This document shows, in pieces, positions 50,521-61,448 of a stretch of 64,000 bases of DNA (position 1 is the stretch's first letter; every line of letters starts with the position of its first letter). Source of the stretch: Streptomyces guryensis (GTDB taxonomy: Bacteria > Actinomycetota > Actinomycetes > Streptomycetales > Streptomycetaceae). The notes under the pieces are model-generated. The model saw only the letters and a list, made by a program, of their open reading frames with translations, was not told the DNA's origin and made no database searches. The stretch lies in contig NZ_JAJSBI010000004.1 of the NCBI RefSeq assembly GCF_021261325.1, positions 1 through 64,000 of the forward strand, read 5' to 3'. A program made the translations under genes and the position numbers.

Positions 50521-51269
50521 GCGACAGTCCCGCTCCCGTGCTGCACGCGGAAGGCCTGGTCAAGACGCATTACGGCGAGGGCGCCCCGGCGCATGCCGTG
50601 CGCGGGGTCGATCTCTGTGTCCGGCAGGGCGAGTTCGTGGCCGTCACCGGTCCGTCCGGTGCCGGCAAGTCGACGCTGCTGCATCTGCTGGGCGGCCTGC
50701 AGCGGCCGGACGGCGGCAGCATCCGGCTGGACGGTGAGCGCACCGACGCGTGGAGCGAGGCGCGCTGGGCGGTGGAGCGCAGGAAGCGGATCGGGATCGT
50801 CTTCCAGTTCTTCAATCTGGTCTCCAATCTGTCGGTCGCCGACAACGTGGAGCTGCCGGCGCTCCTCGCGGGGTGCACCCCGAAGCAGGCGCGGACCGAG
50901 CGGGAGCAGCTGCTCGGTGAACTGGGGCTGGGCGGCAAGGAGCGGAGCATGCCGGGCGAGCTGTCCGGCGGTGAGCAGCAGCGGGTCGCACTGGCCCGGG
51001 CCCTGGTCAACCACCCGCCCCTCCTTCTGGCCGACGAACCCGCGGGCAGCCTGGACAGTAAGGGCACCCGTGAGGTGATGCGGCTGCTGTCCCGCTTCCA
51101 CCAGCGCGGCCAGACCATCGTGCTGGTCACCCATGACGCCCGGCTGGCCAGCGCCGCGGATCGTGTGATCAGCTTCTTCGACGGCCGGATCGCCGACGAC
51201 GCGGAGCTGGACGGCACCGGGGCGTCCCGCAAGGGCGGGATATCCGGGGTTCTGGAGCTCAGGGACTGA
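50517..51269 (+). CDS. ABC ATPase, LolD/MacB-type
   Basis: 250 residues from GTG 50517. Walker A GPSGAGKSTLL, signature LSGGEQQRVAL and Walker B LLLADEPAGSLDS are those of LolD/MacB-type ATPases that work with FtsX-like permeases, such as the one downstream. Coupled to padR by GTGA. A 36-base gap separates it from the permease. Confidence 0.93.
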   Translation: MSDSPAPVLHAEGLVKTHYGEGAPAHAVRGVDLCVRQGEFVAVTGPSGAGKSTLLHLLGGLQRPDGGSIRLDGERTDAWSEARWAVERRKRIGIVFQFFNLVSNLSVADNVELPALLAGCTPKQARTEREQLLGELGLGGKERSMPGELSGGEQQRVALARALVNHPPLLLADEPAGSLDSKGTREVMRLLSRFHQRGQTIVLVTHDARLASAADRVISFFDGRIADDAELDGTGASRKGGISGVLELRD

Positions 51270-51308
51270 CATGCGGGTGTACGACGATCCCCGGAAGGCC
51301 TGAGCCGT

Positions 51309-53951
51309 ATGCGAGCAACCCTGCGCTGGGCGCACTCCGATCTGCGCACGCACCGGGGCGAGGCGCTGTTCCTCGTCCTCGCCACCGCCGGGATCGTCGT
51401 GTCGCTACTGCTGGCCACGGCCCTGTTCGGGTATGCCACCAACCCCTGGCAGCGGATCTTCACCCAGGAGCGCGGCGCCCACGTCTGGATCCACACGGAC
51501 AGGTCCGCCCAGGTGGGGAAGCTGGCGGGCCTGGACGGCGTGGAGTCCGTCGCCGGCCCCTACCCCACCGCCATCGCCACTCTCGCCTCACGCGGCACCC
51601 GCGCCTCGGTCGAACTGCGCGCGACGCCCGAGCGGCCGACCGTCGGCCGCCCCCTGCTCACCACCGGGCACTGGCTGGACCCCGCCACTCCCGACGGCGT
51701 GGTCCTGGAGAGCCGCCTCGCCCGCGCCCTGCTCGCCGAACCGGGCGACACACTCACACTGCCGGGCACGGCACGGGCGGTGACCGTGCTGGGCGTGGCC
51801 GACAGCGCGGAGCCCCGCTACCGCGCGAACGAACAGCCGGGCCTGGTCTGGGCCCTCCCCTCCGCCGTGCCCCACCCCACCGGCCAGGTCATCGGCCTGC
51901 GCCTCACCGACCCCGAGGACACGGACTACGCCGTCCAGCGCGCCGTCACCGTCCTCGGCGCCGGCGCCATCGGTGAGGTCTCCACCTGGCAGCAGGCCCG
52001 CGCCGAGGCCCAGGGCGACAACCGGCTGCTGGGCCAGGTACTGGGGCTGTTCGGCCTGGGCGCACTGGTGGCCGCGGGTCTCGCCGTCCACGGCGCGATC
52101 GCCACCCGCATCCGCGGCCACCTCCGCGACATCTCGGTCCTCAAGGCGATCGGTTTCACCCCGGCCCAGGTCGTCCGTGTGTTCCTGTTCCAGCACATCG
52201 CCTACGCAGTCCTCGGCGCCACAGCCGCGGCAACGCTCACCCAGGCCCTGGGCAGCCACTTCCCGGGCCGCCTCGGAGACGCCCTCGGTGTGTGGCAGGG
52301 CCTGCCCGGCCACACACCGACCCTGTTCGCCGTCCCGGCGGGCGCAGTGCTCTTCATCGGCGCCACAACGGCCCTCGCAGCCTGGCGAGCGGGCCGCGTA
52401 CCACCGGTTCCGCTGGCACGGCCTGCGGGGGCGCGGGGCGGAGGACTCGGTCTGGCCCGGCGAGCGCTGGGACTGGAACCCGCAGCCCCACCGCCCGGCC
52501 GCCGCCTGCCCGAGGAAGCGCGACAATCACCCGGCCCGCGTTCCGAAGCTCCAGCCGATGCGACTCCCCCTTCCCCAACCCTGGACTCGGCGGCCCCCCG
52601 GCCTGCGACTGCTGGAGACACGGGGCTGCTGGAGACGGCCCGGCGGGTCCTGGGGCCCCGGCCCACCGCTGCGGCGGAGCACCCCTCGGCGGGTTCGGCG
52701 CGAGGGGCGTCGAGCCCTCGGCCCGCGGCTTCGGTGGCCCGGCAACCCGGCGGCCCCACGCGCCGCACCACGAGCCTGCGCCGCACCGCTCCCTCCGGCG
52801 GGCACCTCTCCGCCCTGGCCCGGCGGGCGCTCGGTCTCGGTGTGCCGCCCGCGTTGGTACTGGGCTGGCACACGGCCTTCGTCCGTCGGCTGCGGTCCCT
52901 GGCCACCGTGGCCCGGCTGGCCCTGCCGCTGCTGCTGATCGTCGTGGCGATGAGTGCCTGGACCACCATCGACCGTTTCCACAGCAGGCCCGAGCAGATC
53001 GGGCTCCCGGCCGCGCTCACCGTCCACGCCGACGCCGGTCTGAGCGACCGGGACGCCCGCGCACTGCTGCGGCGCGATCCGCGGGTCGCCGCCGCCTACC
53101 CGGGTGTCGAGGTGGCCGCCCTGGTCCCGGGCCAGACGGCCACGATCGCCCTGCGCGGGCTCGGCACCAGCCGGAACCCCTACCCGTACACCCTCGCCGA
53201 GGGCCGGCCCGCGCACGGCAGCGACGAGGCGGTGGCCGGGCAGGGGCTCCTGGACCTGCTGGACGTCCGCGTCGGCGACTGGGTACGGATGACCGTCGGC
53301 GACCAGCCGCAGATCCTGCACATCGTGGGCCGCAGCATCGAACCGGAGAACGCCGGCCGGGTCATCTCCACCTCCCTCGACACCCTCCGCGAGAACGACC
53401 CGCGCCTCACCCCGACCCTCTACCAGCTCCGCCTGCGCCCCGGCGCCGACCCGCACGCGGTCGCCGGCCGGCTGGCCGCCGCCGGGCACGGCCGGCTCGA
53501 CGTGCACGCCGTGGCCAACCCGGCCGACGGGCTCTCGCCCCTGCGCTCGGTCGTCGTCGGCCTGATCGCCGTCCTGGCCCTCATCGGGCTCGTCGAACTG
53601 CTCACCGCGATCGGCGGCACCGTCCGCGAGGGCGAACGCGACCTGCTCGCCCTCAAGGCCATCGGTCTGTCGCCGCGCCAGATCACCGCCATCACCGTCA
53701 CGGCCACCGGTTGCACCGCCCTGGCCGCCGTCCTCGCCGGTACGGCCCTGGGCACCCCCCTCGCGCACTGGCTGATCAACTCCCAGGGCAGATCGAGCGG
53801 CATCGGCGCGGGGATCGCCCAGAGCCCGTCGCCGGTACTGCTCGTGCTGTTCGGCGCCGCAGCGGTGTTGGGCGCGGCCGCACTCGCCGCCCTCCCGGCG
53901 GCACGCGCGGCAGGACGACGGCTCGCGGACACACTCAGCGCGGTGGCCTGA
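51309..53951 (+). CDS. FtsX-like ABC permease with Pro-rich central linker
   Basis: 880 residues. One membrane helix at about 20-42, an extracellular domain, three helices at about 240-362 (first FtsX domain), a cytoplasmic Pro/Arg/Ala-rich stretch (about 370-510), a further helix near 530-550, another extracellular domain and three final helices (about 735-875). Such proteins couple ATP use to extracellular mechanical work or export of peptides or lipids. The Pro-rich linker is unusually long and low in complexity. Convergent with pgi. Confidence 0.88.
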   Translation: MRATLRWAHSDLRTHRGEALFLVLATAGIVVSLLLATALFGYATNPWQRIFTQERGAHVWIHTDRSAQVGKLAGLDGVESVAGPYPTAIATLASRGTRASVELRATPERPTVGRPLLTTGHWLDPATPDGVVLESRLARALLAEPGDTLTLPGTARAVTVLGVADSAEPRYRANEQPGLVWALPSAVPHPTGQVIGLRLTDPEDTDYAVQRAVTVLGAGAIGEVSTWQQARAEAQGDNRLLGQVLGLFGLGALVAAGLAVHGAIATRIRGHLRDISVLKAIGFTPAQVVRVFLFQHIAYAVLGATAAATLTQALGSHFPGRLGDALGVWQGLPGHTPTLFAVPAGAVLFIGATTALAAWRAGRVPPVPLARPAGARGGGLGLARRALGLEPAAPPPGRRLPEEARQSPGPRSEAPADATPPSPTLDSAAPRPATAGDTGLLETARRVLGPRPTAAAEHPSAGSARGASSPRPAASVARQPGGPTRRTTSLRRTAPSGGHLSALARRALGLGVPPALVLGWHTAFVRRLRSLATVARLALPLLLIVVAMSAWTTIDRFHSRPEQIGLPAALTVHADAGLSDRDARALLRRDPRVAAAYPGVEVAALVPGQTATIALRGLGTSRNPYPYTLAEGRPAHGSDEAVAGQGLLDLLDVRVGDWVRMTVGDQPQILHIVGRSIEPENAGRVISTSLDTLRENDPRLTPTLYQLRLRPGADPHAVAGRLAAAGHGRLDVHAVANPADGLSPLRSVVVGLIAVLALIGLVELLTAIGGTVREGERDLLALKAIGLSPRQITAITVTATGCTALAAVLAGTALGTPLAHWLINSQGRSSGIGAGIAQSPSPVLLVLFGAAAVLGAAALAALPAARAAGRRLADTLSAVA

Positions 53952-54056
53952 CCGGGGCAGCGCCGCCCGCCAACTGCCTTGAAGATCCTGCGGGTTGTAC
54001 GGCGACAGAAGCGGACGGCCGCGCACCGCTTACTTCCCGCACCCGTAGCGGCCGTG

Positions 54057-55736
54057 CTACACCCGGCCCCGCAGCTCCCGGTACTTGGCGACCAGCGCCT
54101 TGCTGGACTCGTCCAGACCCGCCACCGACCCCGCCGCGGCAGCGGCTGATGTAAACGTCTCGGTCAGCGCGGGCTCCACCCGCTTGGCCAGCACCTTGCC
54201 GAGTTCGACGCCCCACTGGTCGAAGGAGTCGATGTTCCACACCGCGCCCTGCACGAACACCTTGTGCTCGTACAGCGCGACCAACTGGCCGAGCACGGAC
54301 GGCGTCAGCTCGCGCGCGAGGATCGTCGTCGTCGGGTGATCGCCCTTGAACGTCTTGTGCGCCACCAGCTCCTCCGGCACGCCCTCGGCCCGCACCTCGT
54401 CCGGTGTCTTGCCGAAGGCGAGGGCCTGCGTCTGCGCGAAGAAGTTCGCCATCAGCAGGTCGTGCTGTGCCCTGAGCCCGTCGCCCAGCTCGGCCACCGG
54501 CTCGGCGAACCCGATGAAGTCCGCCGGGATCAGCTTCGTGCCCTGGTGGATGAGCTGGTAGTAGGCGTGCTGGCCGTTGGTGCCCGGCGTGCCCCACACC
54601 ACGGGCCCGGTCTGCCAGTCCACCTCCTGTCCGTCCCGGCCCACGGACTTGCCGTTGGACTCCATGTCCAGCTGCTGCAGGTAGGCGGTGAACTTGGAGA
54701 GGTAGTGGCTGTACGGCAGCACCGCATGCGACTGGGCGTCATGGAAGTTGCCGTACCAGACACCCAGCAGGCCCAGCAGCAACGGCACGTTGGACTCGGC
54801 GGGCGCCGACCTGAAGTGCTCGTCCACCAGCCGGAACCCGTCGAGCATCTCCCGGAAACGGTCCGGGCCGATGGCGATCATCAGCGCCAGCCCGATCGCC
54901 GAGTCGTACGAGTACCGTCCGCCGACCCAGTCCCAGAACCCGAACATGTTGGCCGTGTCGATGCCGAAGTCGGAGACCTTGCCGGCGTTCGTCGACAGCG
55001 CCACGAAGTGCTGGGCGACGGCCTCCTGACCGGCCTTCAGCTCACCGAGCAGCCACTCGCGCGCCGAGGTCGCGTTCGTGATCGTCTCGATGGTGGTGAA
55101 GGTCTTGGAGGCGATGACGAACAGGGTCTCCGCCGCGTCCAGGTCGCGGGTGGCCTCGTGCAGGTCGGCGCCGTCGACGTTCGACACGAAGCGGACCGTG
55201 AGGTCGCGGTCGGTGAAGCTGCGCAGCACCTCGTACGCCATCGCCGGGCCAAGGTCGGAGCCGCCGATACCGATGTTGACGACGTTCTTGATGCGCTTGC
55301 CGGTGTGGCCGGTCCAGGCGCCGGAGCGGACCCGCTCGGCGAAGTCGCTCATCTTGTCCAGGACGGCGTGGACCTGGGGCACCACGTTCTCGCCGTCGAC
55401 CTCGACGACCGCGTCCCGCGGGGCGCGCAGCGCCGTGTGCAGTACGGCACGGTCCTCGGTGGTGTTGATCTTCTCGCCGCGGAACATGGCGTCCCGCAGG
55501 CCGAACACGTCGGTGGCGGCGGCCAGCTCGCGCAGCAGCCGCAGGGTCTCGTCGGTGACGAGGTGCTTGGAGTAGTCGATGTACAGGTCACCGACCTGCA
55601 GCGTGTACCCGGTGCCGCGTCCCGGGTCGGCGGCGAACAGGTCCCGCAGCCGCACTTCGCCGAGCTCCTCACGGTGCTTGGCCAGCGCGGTCCACTCGGG
55701 CGTCTGGTTGAGCCTGTTACGGACGTCTGCGTTCAT
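54057..55736 (-). CDS. pgi: Glucose-6-phosphate isomerase
   Basis: 559 residues. Signatures [19 protein letters not shown] and the C-terminal [18 protein letters not shown], plus [20 protein letters not shown] with active-site residues. Links glycolysis with the pentose phosphate genes upstream in the window. It stands alone, between a convergent FtsX gene and an MFS gene 56 bases upstream on the same strand. Confidence 0.97.
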   Translation of the reverse strand: MNADVRNRLNQTPEWTALAKHREELGEVRLRDLFAADPGRGTGYTLQVGDLYIDYSKHLVTDETLRLLRELAAATDVFGLRDAMFRGEKINTTEDRAVLHTALRAPRDAVVEVDGENVVPQVHAVLDKMSDFAERVRSGAWTGHTGKRIKNVVNIGIGGSDLGPAMAYEVLRSFTDRDLTVRFVSNVDGADLHEATRDLDAAETLFVIASKTFTTIETITNATSAREWLLGELKAGQEAVAQHFVALSTNAGKVSDFGIDTANMFGFWDWVGGRYSYDSAIGLALMIAIGPDRFREMLDGFRLVDEHFRSAPAESNVPLLLGLLGVWYGNFHDAQSHAVLPYSHYLSKFTAYLQQLDMESNGKSVGRDGQEVDWQTGPVVWGTPGTNGQHAYYQLIHQGTKLIPADFIGFAEPVAELGDGLRAQHDLLMANFFAQTQALAFGKTPDEVRAEGVPEELVAHKTFKGDHPTTTILARELTPSVLGQLVALYEHKVFVQGAVWNIDSFDQWGVELGKVLAKRVEPALTETFTSAAAAAGSVAGLDESSKALVAKYRELRGRV

Positions 55737-55792
55737 TTCGGACTTCAGCCTTCTCTCCTGCCTTGCCCCGCTGCCGGTCCCAACCTAGTTGA

Positions 55793-57061
55793 TCAGCGCG
55801 TGACATGAGCGGTCGTGGTGTCGCCGTGCGGCGCAACCACAGGTACGTCCGGCTTGCGAGCAGGTATCAGGGCGAGGACCGACAGAACGAAGAAGGCTGC
55901 GGTGAGCAGGGCCGGCGTGTTCAGCCCCCAGGCGGTGGCGACCGCGCCGCCGAGCAGCGCGCCCACCGGAGCCCCGGCGACGGCCAGGGTACGGAAGGCG
56001 GAGCTGACCCGGCCGAGCAGGTCGGCGGGGGTGCGCTGCTGCATCAGCGTGGTCGTGTTGACGTTCCACACCATTCCCATGAAGCCGAACACCGCGAGTG
56101 CTGCCGCCATCGCGGTCAGGCTGCGCACGCCGCCCATGACGACGAGGGCGCCTATCTGCACGAGGCCGGCGAGCAGTACGGCCCGCATGGGCCCGAGTCG
56201 GGCGGTGACCTGCCGGTTCACGACTCCCCCGGCCAGGCCGCCGACGGTGTAGGCGGTGGTGGCCGCCGCGTATCCGGTGGTGCCGGCGTCCAGCCAGCCG
56301 GTCACCAGGACGACCAGGGTGGCGATGAGAGCACCCATGCCGATGTTGCACAGGGCGGTCGCGGCGCACAGTCCGCGCAGGGCCCGGTCGCGCCACAGGG
56401 TGCGCAGCCCCTCCGCGATCTCCCGGCGCAGGGTGCTGCCCGCCGGTTTCGGCCCGCGCTCGGGGGCCACGGTACGCAGCGAGGCGACCAGCGCAGCGGC
56501 CACGAGGAAGGTCCCGGCGTCGGCCGTGAAGGGAACGGCGGCCCCCGCGGCGAGCAGCAGCGGCACCACCGGTGCCCCTATCAGGCCGCCCGCGATCTGC
56601 TGTCCCGTCATCAGCCGGGCATTGGCACTGCCGAGGGCCTCACGGTCCACCAGGGCGGGCAGCAGGGCCGTGGAAGCGTTGTCGAAGAGCGTCTGGAGAG
56701 TGGTCAGCACGAAGGCGAGCGCGATGAGCAGCGCGATCGAGGCGTGGCCGAGCGCGACGACCACGGCGAAGGCGGCGACGAGCAGCCCTCGTACCGCATC
56801 CACCGTCCACATGGCGCGCCGCTGGTCCACCCGGTCCGCGACCGCGCCGCCGAGCAGTCCGAAGACGATCCAGGGCAGATAGCCACAGGCGGTCACGGAC
56901 GCGATGAGCAGGGGGCGGTCGGTCAGGGAAGCGGCGAGCAGGGGCAGCGCCGCACCCCGCAGCGCGTCTCCGAACCGGGACACCACCGCGGCCGTCCACA
57001 GCCGCCCGAACCCCCCGCGCCACGCGGGCGCAGGACTGCGCACCCCCTCGACCGCCGCCAC
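55793..57061 (-). CDS. MFS transporter (enterobactin exporter/EntS-like)
   Basis: 422 residues from GTG 57061, GAGGGGGA upstream. Twelve membrane helices of the MFS_3/EntS-type: FGRLWTAAVVSRFGDALRGA at the N-terminus and GLLGGAVADRVDQRRAMW as motif A. Likely a small-molecule exporter; the substrate is unknown. It precedes pgi and may be co-transcribed with it. Confidence 0.85.
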   Translation of the reverse strand: MAAVEGVRSPAPAWRGGFGRLWTAAVVSRFGDALRGAALPLLAASLTDRPLLIASVTACGYLPWIVFGLLGGAVADRVDQRRAMWTVDAVRGLLVAAFAVVVALGHASIALLIALAFVLTTLQTLFDNASTALLPALVDREALGSANARLMTGQQIAGGLIGAPVVPLLLAAGAAVPFTADAGTFLVAAALVASLRTVAPERGPKPAGSTLRREIAEGLRTLWRDRALRGLCAATALCNIGMGALIATLVVLVTGWLDAGTTGYAAATTAYTVGGLAGGVVNRQVTARLGPMRAVLLAGLVQIGALVVMGGVRSLTAMAAALAVFGFMGMVWNVNTTTLMQQRTPADLLGRVSSAFRTLAVAGAPVGALLGGAVATAWGLNTPALLTAAFFVLSVLALIPARKPDVPVVAPHGDTTTAHVTR

Positions 57062-57193
57062 AAGTCCCCCTCACGATTCGCCGATACACAAACCGTAGAG
57101 GGCACCACTGACAATCGGCCCGGAGGCGGCCGGAGGCCGGGTACGAAACAGCTCCGGCCAGACACCCCTCGGTGCCCGGCCGGCTCTCAACTC

Positions 57194-57529
57194 CTAGATC
57201 TCGCCCCGCAGTTTGGCGAGCGCCTCGGCGAGGATCGCCTCGCCGTCCGCGTCACTGCGCCGTTCCCGTACGTACGCGAGGTGCGTCTTGTAGGGCTCGG
57301 TGCGCGGCGGGTCCGGCGGGTTGTCCCGGTCCTGTCCGGCGGGGAAGCCGCAGCGCGGGCAGTCCCAGGTCTCGGGAACCTGCGCGTCGCTGGCGAAGCT
57401 GGGCTGCGTCTCGTGCCCGTTCGAGCACCAGAAGGAGATGCGCAGACGCGGCGCGGACTCGCCGCGCTCGGCCTCGCCCATCGGCCCCGCCCCGACCCGG
57501 CTTCCTCGGATCGCGTTGCCACTTGCCAC
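57194..57529 (-). CDS. RbpA-family RNA polymerase-binding protein (paralogue)
   Basis: 111 residues from GTG 57529, AGGGAG upstream. It aligns over its length with RbpA: IRGSRVGA near the N-terminus, a zinc site of Cys35-x3-His39 and Cys57-x2-Cys60, and the C-terminal helix after K-T-H-L-A-Y-V-R-E-R-R, the sigma-interaction region. The zinc spacing matches that known for S. coelicolor RbpA. RbpA proteins stabilise the principal sigma factor on RNA polymerase. Because the main rbpA is, from memory, elsewhere in Streptomyces, this is probably the second member. Confidence 0.85.
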   Translation of the reverse strand: MASGNAIRGSRVGAGPMGEAERGESAPRLRISFWCSNGHETQPSFASDAQVPETWDCPRCGFPAGQDRDNPPDPPRTEPYKTHLAYVRERRSDADGEAILAEALAKLRGEI

Positions 57530-57740
57530 GGTCGTAACTCCCTGCGTGATGGTGCCGCGAAGCGAGTCGGCGTTTCGCTTCGTTGCGAGCGCCTCAGTCT
57601 ACGTAAGGCCCAACGCGCGTCCAGTGATTGGAGTTACACCCCCCACACCTAGACGCAAGCCCCATGATAGGCCGCGCTCAGCTGCGCGTACCGAACATGG
57701 GGCCTTACGTGCGGAATGTACGTGCTGTGTGCGTCGCTGC

Positions 57741-57977
57741 TCAGCTGTTCGTCTTTGTGATGATGCCGAGTACGACAATGCACGCGAACCAGAGCAGACC
57801 GATCACCACGGTGATCCGGTCGAGGTTGCGCTCGGCGACCGAGGAGCCGCCGACGGACGACTGCATGCCGCCACCGAACATGTCGGAGAGGCCGCCGCCC
57901 TTCCCCTTGTGCATCAGCACCAGCAGCATCAGCAGCAGGCTGAAGACGATCAGGGCGATCGAGAACCCCAAAACCAC
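57741..57977 (-). CDS. secG: Preprotein translocase subunit SecG
   Basis: 78 residues with two membrane helices (about 2-20 and 56-74) and the conserved loop GKGGGLSDMFGGG. Accessory subunit of the SecYEG channel. It follows tpiA by 108 bases on the same strand, the conserved order gap-pgk-tpiA-secG of many bacteria. Confidence 0.95.
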   Translation of the reverse strand: MVLGFSIALIVFSLLLMLLVLMHKGKGGGLSDMFGGGMQSSVGGSSVAERNLDRITVVIGLLWFACIVVLGIITKTNS

Positions 57978-58085
57978 GGCTGGACCAACTTCCTCGGATT
58001 CGGATGGACGACGGGGGCACAGCCACCAAGCTGCGCCCCCGCAAGGGTACGACGTATCGCCGCTACCGCATACTCCCAGCTCGTG

Positions 58086-58862
58086 TCACTGGTCGCGGAA
58101 GCGCACGATCTTGACGAACTCGTCCGCGTCCAGCGAGGCGCCGCCGACCAGGGCGCCGTCGATGTCGGCCTGCGCCATGATCTCGGCGACGTTGCCGGAC
58201 TTGACGGAGCCGCCGTACTGGATACGGACCTGGTCGGCCAGCTCCTGGGTGTACAGCTCGGCGATCTTGCCGCGGATGGCCGCGCAGACCTCCTGGGCGT
58301 CCTCGGCGCCGCAGACCTTGCCGGTGCCGATGGCCCAGACGGGCTCATAGGCGATCACGACGGTCTCGGCCTGCTCGGCCGGGAGGTCCTTGAGACCGCC
58401 CTCGACCTGGGCGAGCGTGTGCGTGACGTGGTTGCCCGCCTCGCGCACCTCCAGCTCCTCGCCGACGCACAGGATCGGGGTCAGGCCGTGCTTGTAGGCG
58501 GCCTTGACCTTGGCGTTCACCAGCTCGTCGGTCTCGGCGTGGTACTGGCGGCGCTCGGAGTGGCCGATCGCCACGTAGGTGCACTTCAGCTTGGCCAGCA
58601 TCGAGCCGGAGATCTCGCCGGTGTAGGCACCGGAGTCGTGCGCCGAGATGTCCTGGGCGCCGTACTTGATCTTGAGCTTGTCGCCGTCGACCAGGGTCTG
58701 CACGGAGCGCAGGTCGGTGAAGGGCGGCAGGACGGCGACCTCGACGGCCTCGTGGTCCTTGTCCGCGAGGGCGAAGGCGAGTTTCTGGACGTGTGCGATG
58801 GCCTCGAGGTGGTTGAGGTTCATCTTCCAGTTGCCCGCCATGATCGGCGTGCGGGTGCTCAT
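58086..58862 (-). CDS. tpiA: Triosephosphate isomerase
   Basis: 258 residues. TIM barrel with catalytic His in IGHSERRQY and Glu in [13 protein letters not shown]. Interconverts dihydroxyacetone phosphate and glyceraldehyde 3-phosphate. Starts 6 bases after the pgk stop, so coupled. Confidence 0.97.
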   Translation of the reverse strand: MSTRTPIMAGNWKMNLNHLEAIAHVQKLAFALADKDHEAVEVAVLPPFTDLRSVQTLVDGDKLKIKYGAQDISAHDSGAYTGEISGSMLAKLKCTYVAIGHSERRQYHAETDELVNAKVKAAYKHGLTPILCVGEELEVREAGNHVTHTLAQVEGGLKDLPAEQAETVVIAYEPVWAIGTGKVCGAEDAQEVCAAIRGKIAELYTQELADQVRIQYGGSVKSGNVAEIMAQADIDGALVGGASLDADEFVKIVRFRDQ

Positions 58863-58868
58863 AAAGGG

Positions 58869-60080
58869 TCAGTCCTCCAGTGCGGCGAGGCCGGGGAGCG
58901 TCTTGCCCTCGAGGTATTCGAGGGAGGCGCCACCGCCGGTCGAGATGTGGCCGAATGCGTTCTCGTCGAAGCCCAGCAGGCGTACGGCCGCGGCGGAGTC
59001 GCCACCGCCGACGACCGTGAAGGCCGAGGAGTCGAGGAGAGCCTGGGCGACCGCTTTGGTGCCCTCGGCGAATTCGGGGTGTTCGAAGACGCCCATCGGG
59101 CCGTTCCAGAAGACGGTGGCGGCGTCGGTGATCTTCGAGGCGTACAGCTTGTTGGACTCAGGACCGATGTCCAGGCCCATCCGGTCGGCCGGGATCGCGT
59201 CCGCGGCGACGGTGGTGGCGTCGGCCGGGGCCTTGGTCTTCAGGTCCGGGAACGCGGGGGCGACCACGGTGTCGACGAGCAGCACCAGCTCGACGCCGGT
59301 CTTCTCGGCGCGCTCGATGTACTCGAGGACCGCCGGGATCTGGTCCTCCTGGACGAGCGACTTGCCGATCTCGTGGCCCTTGGCCTTGAGGAAGGTATAG
59401 GCCATGCCGCCGCCGATGAGCAGACGGTCGGCCTTGCCGAGCAGCTGGTCGATGACGGCGAGCTTGTCGGAGACCTTGGCGCCGCCGAGGGCGACGACGT
59501 ACGGCCGCTGCACCTCCTCGGTCAGCTTCTTGAGGACGGCGACCTCGTTCGCGATGAGGTAGCCGGCGGCGTGCGGCAGACGCGCCGGGAGGTCGAAGAC
59601 CGAGGCGTGTTTGCGGTGCACGGCGCCGAAGCCATCGCCGACGTAGACGTCTGCGAGGGCGGCCAGCCGGTCCGCGAACTCGCCGCGCTCGGCGTCGTCC
59701 TTGGAGGTCTCGCCGGCGTTGAAACGCAGGTTCTCGATGACCGCGACCTGGCCGGGCTCCAGGCCGTCGACGGCGGCGTGGGCGGCCGGACCGACCGTGT
59801 CCTGGGCGAAGGCCACGGGGGCACCCAGGAGTTCGGCGAGCCGCTCGGCGGCCGGAAGCAGGGAGAAGGCAGGGTCCGGCGCGCCCTTGGGGCGGCCGAG
59901 GTGCGAGGCCACGACCACCTTGGCGCCCGCGTCCGCGAGGGCCTTGACGGTGGGCAGGACGGCGCGGATGCGGCCGTCGTCGGTGATGAGGCCGTCGGCG
60001 AGCGGCACGTTGAGGTCGGCGCGGACGAAGACCCGCTTGCCGTCCACGCCGTCGGCGAGAAGTTCGTCGATCGTCTTCAT
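58869..60080 (-). CDS. pgk: Phosphoglycerate kinase
   Basis: 403 residues from ATG 60080 (AGGAG upstream); an upstream open extension is rejected for lack of a ribosome site. VFVRADLNVPLADG at the N-terminus and the nucleotide motif VVGGGDSAAAV with STGGGASLEYLEG near the end. It makes ATP in glycolysis. It follows gap by 129 bases. Confidence 0.97.
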   Translation of the reverse strand: MKTIDELLADGVDGKRVFVRADLNVPLADGLITDDGRIRAVLPTVKALADAGAKVVVASHLGRPKGAPDPAFSLLPAAERLAELLGAPVAFAQDTVGPAAHAAVDGLEPGQVAVIENLRFNAGETSKDDAERGEFADRLAALADVYVGDGFGAVHRKHASVFDLPARLPHAAGYLIANEVAVLKKLTEEVQRPYVVALGGAKVSDKLAVIDQLLGKADRLLIGGGMAYTFLKAKGHEIGKSLVQEDQIPAVLEYIERAEKTGVELVLLVDTVVAPAFPDLKTKAPADATTVAADAIPADRMGLDIGPESNKLYASKITDAATVFWNGPMGVFEHPEFAEGTKAVAQALLDSSAFTVVGGGDSAAAVRLLGFDENAFGHISTGGGASLEYLEGKTLPGLAALED

Positions 60081-60137
60081 GTGAGGACTCCTGGTGAGGG
60101 CTGCTCTGATCGTACGAGAGCTGATCCGTACGCGAGT

Positions 60138-60177
60138 CAGGGCCCGGGCGGCGCGTCCCTGCGCTGCCCGAGCCCTG
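60138..60177 (-). terminator. Hairpin between gap and pgk
   Basis: CAGGGC-C-CGGGC and GCCCG-A-GCCCTG form a stem with one internal mismatch. It lies inside the operon, so it may attenuate pgk-tpiA transcription relative to gap, or stabilise the gap message. Confidence 0.55.
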
Positions 60178-60209
60178 TTCACATCGAGTTGCCGGCTCCG
60201 CGGATCAGA

Positions 60210-61298
<1,089 letters not shown>

Positions 61299-61349
61299 CT
61301 ACCTCCCTGAGAGCCCCGTGGTGACATCGAGATGCCGCATACACGGGCA

Positions 61350-61385
61350 GGCGGTCCGTACCCGCCAGTAGGGGTACGGACCGCC
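61350..61385 (-). terminator. Terminator after the M14 peptidase gene
   Basis: GGCGGTCCGTACCC (61350-61363) pairs exactly with GGGTACGGACCGCC (61372-61385) around an 8-base loop. It lies 64 bases past the peptidase stop and upstream of gap. Confidence 0.9.
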
Positions 61386-61448
61386 CGGGTCGAAAGATCT
61401 ACTCACTCCTTTTGACTACGGAGAGCTGGTCATCATTGACCGAGGTGT

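Noticed and set aside
58869..60182. Longer pgk start at 60182
   Set aside because: The extension lacks similarity to Pgk and a ribosome site, while ATG 60080 has both.
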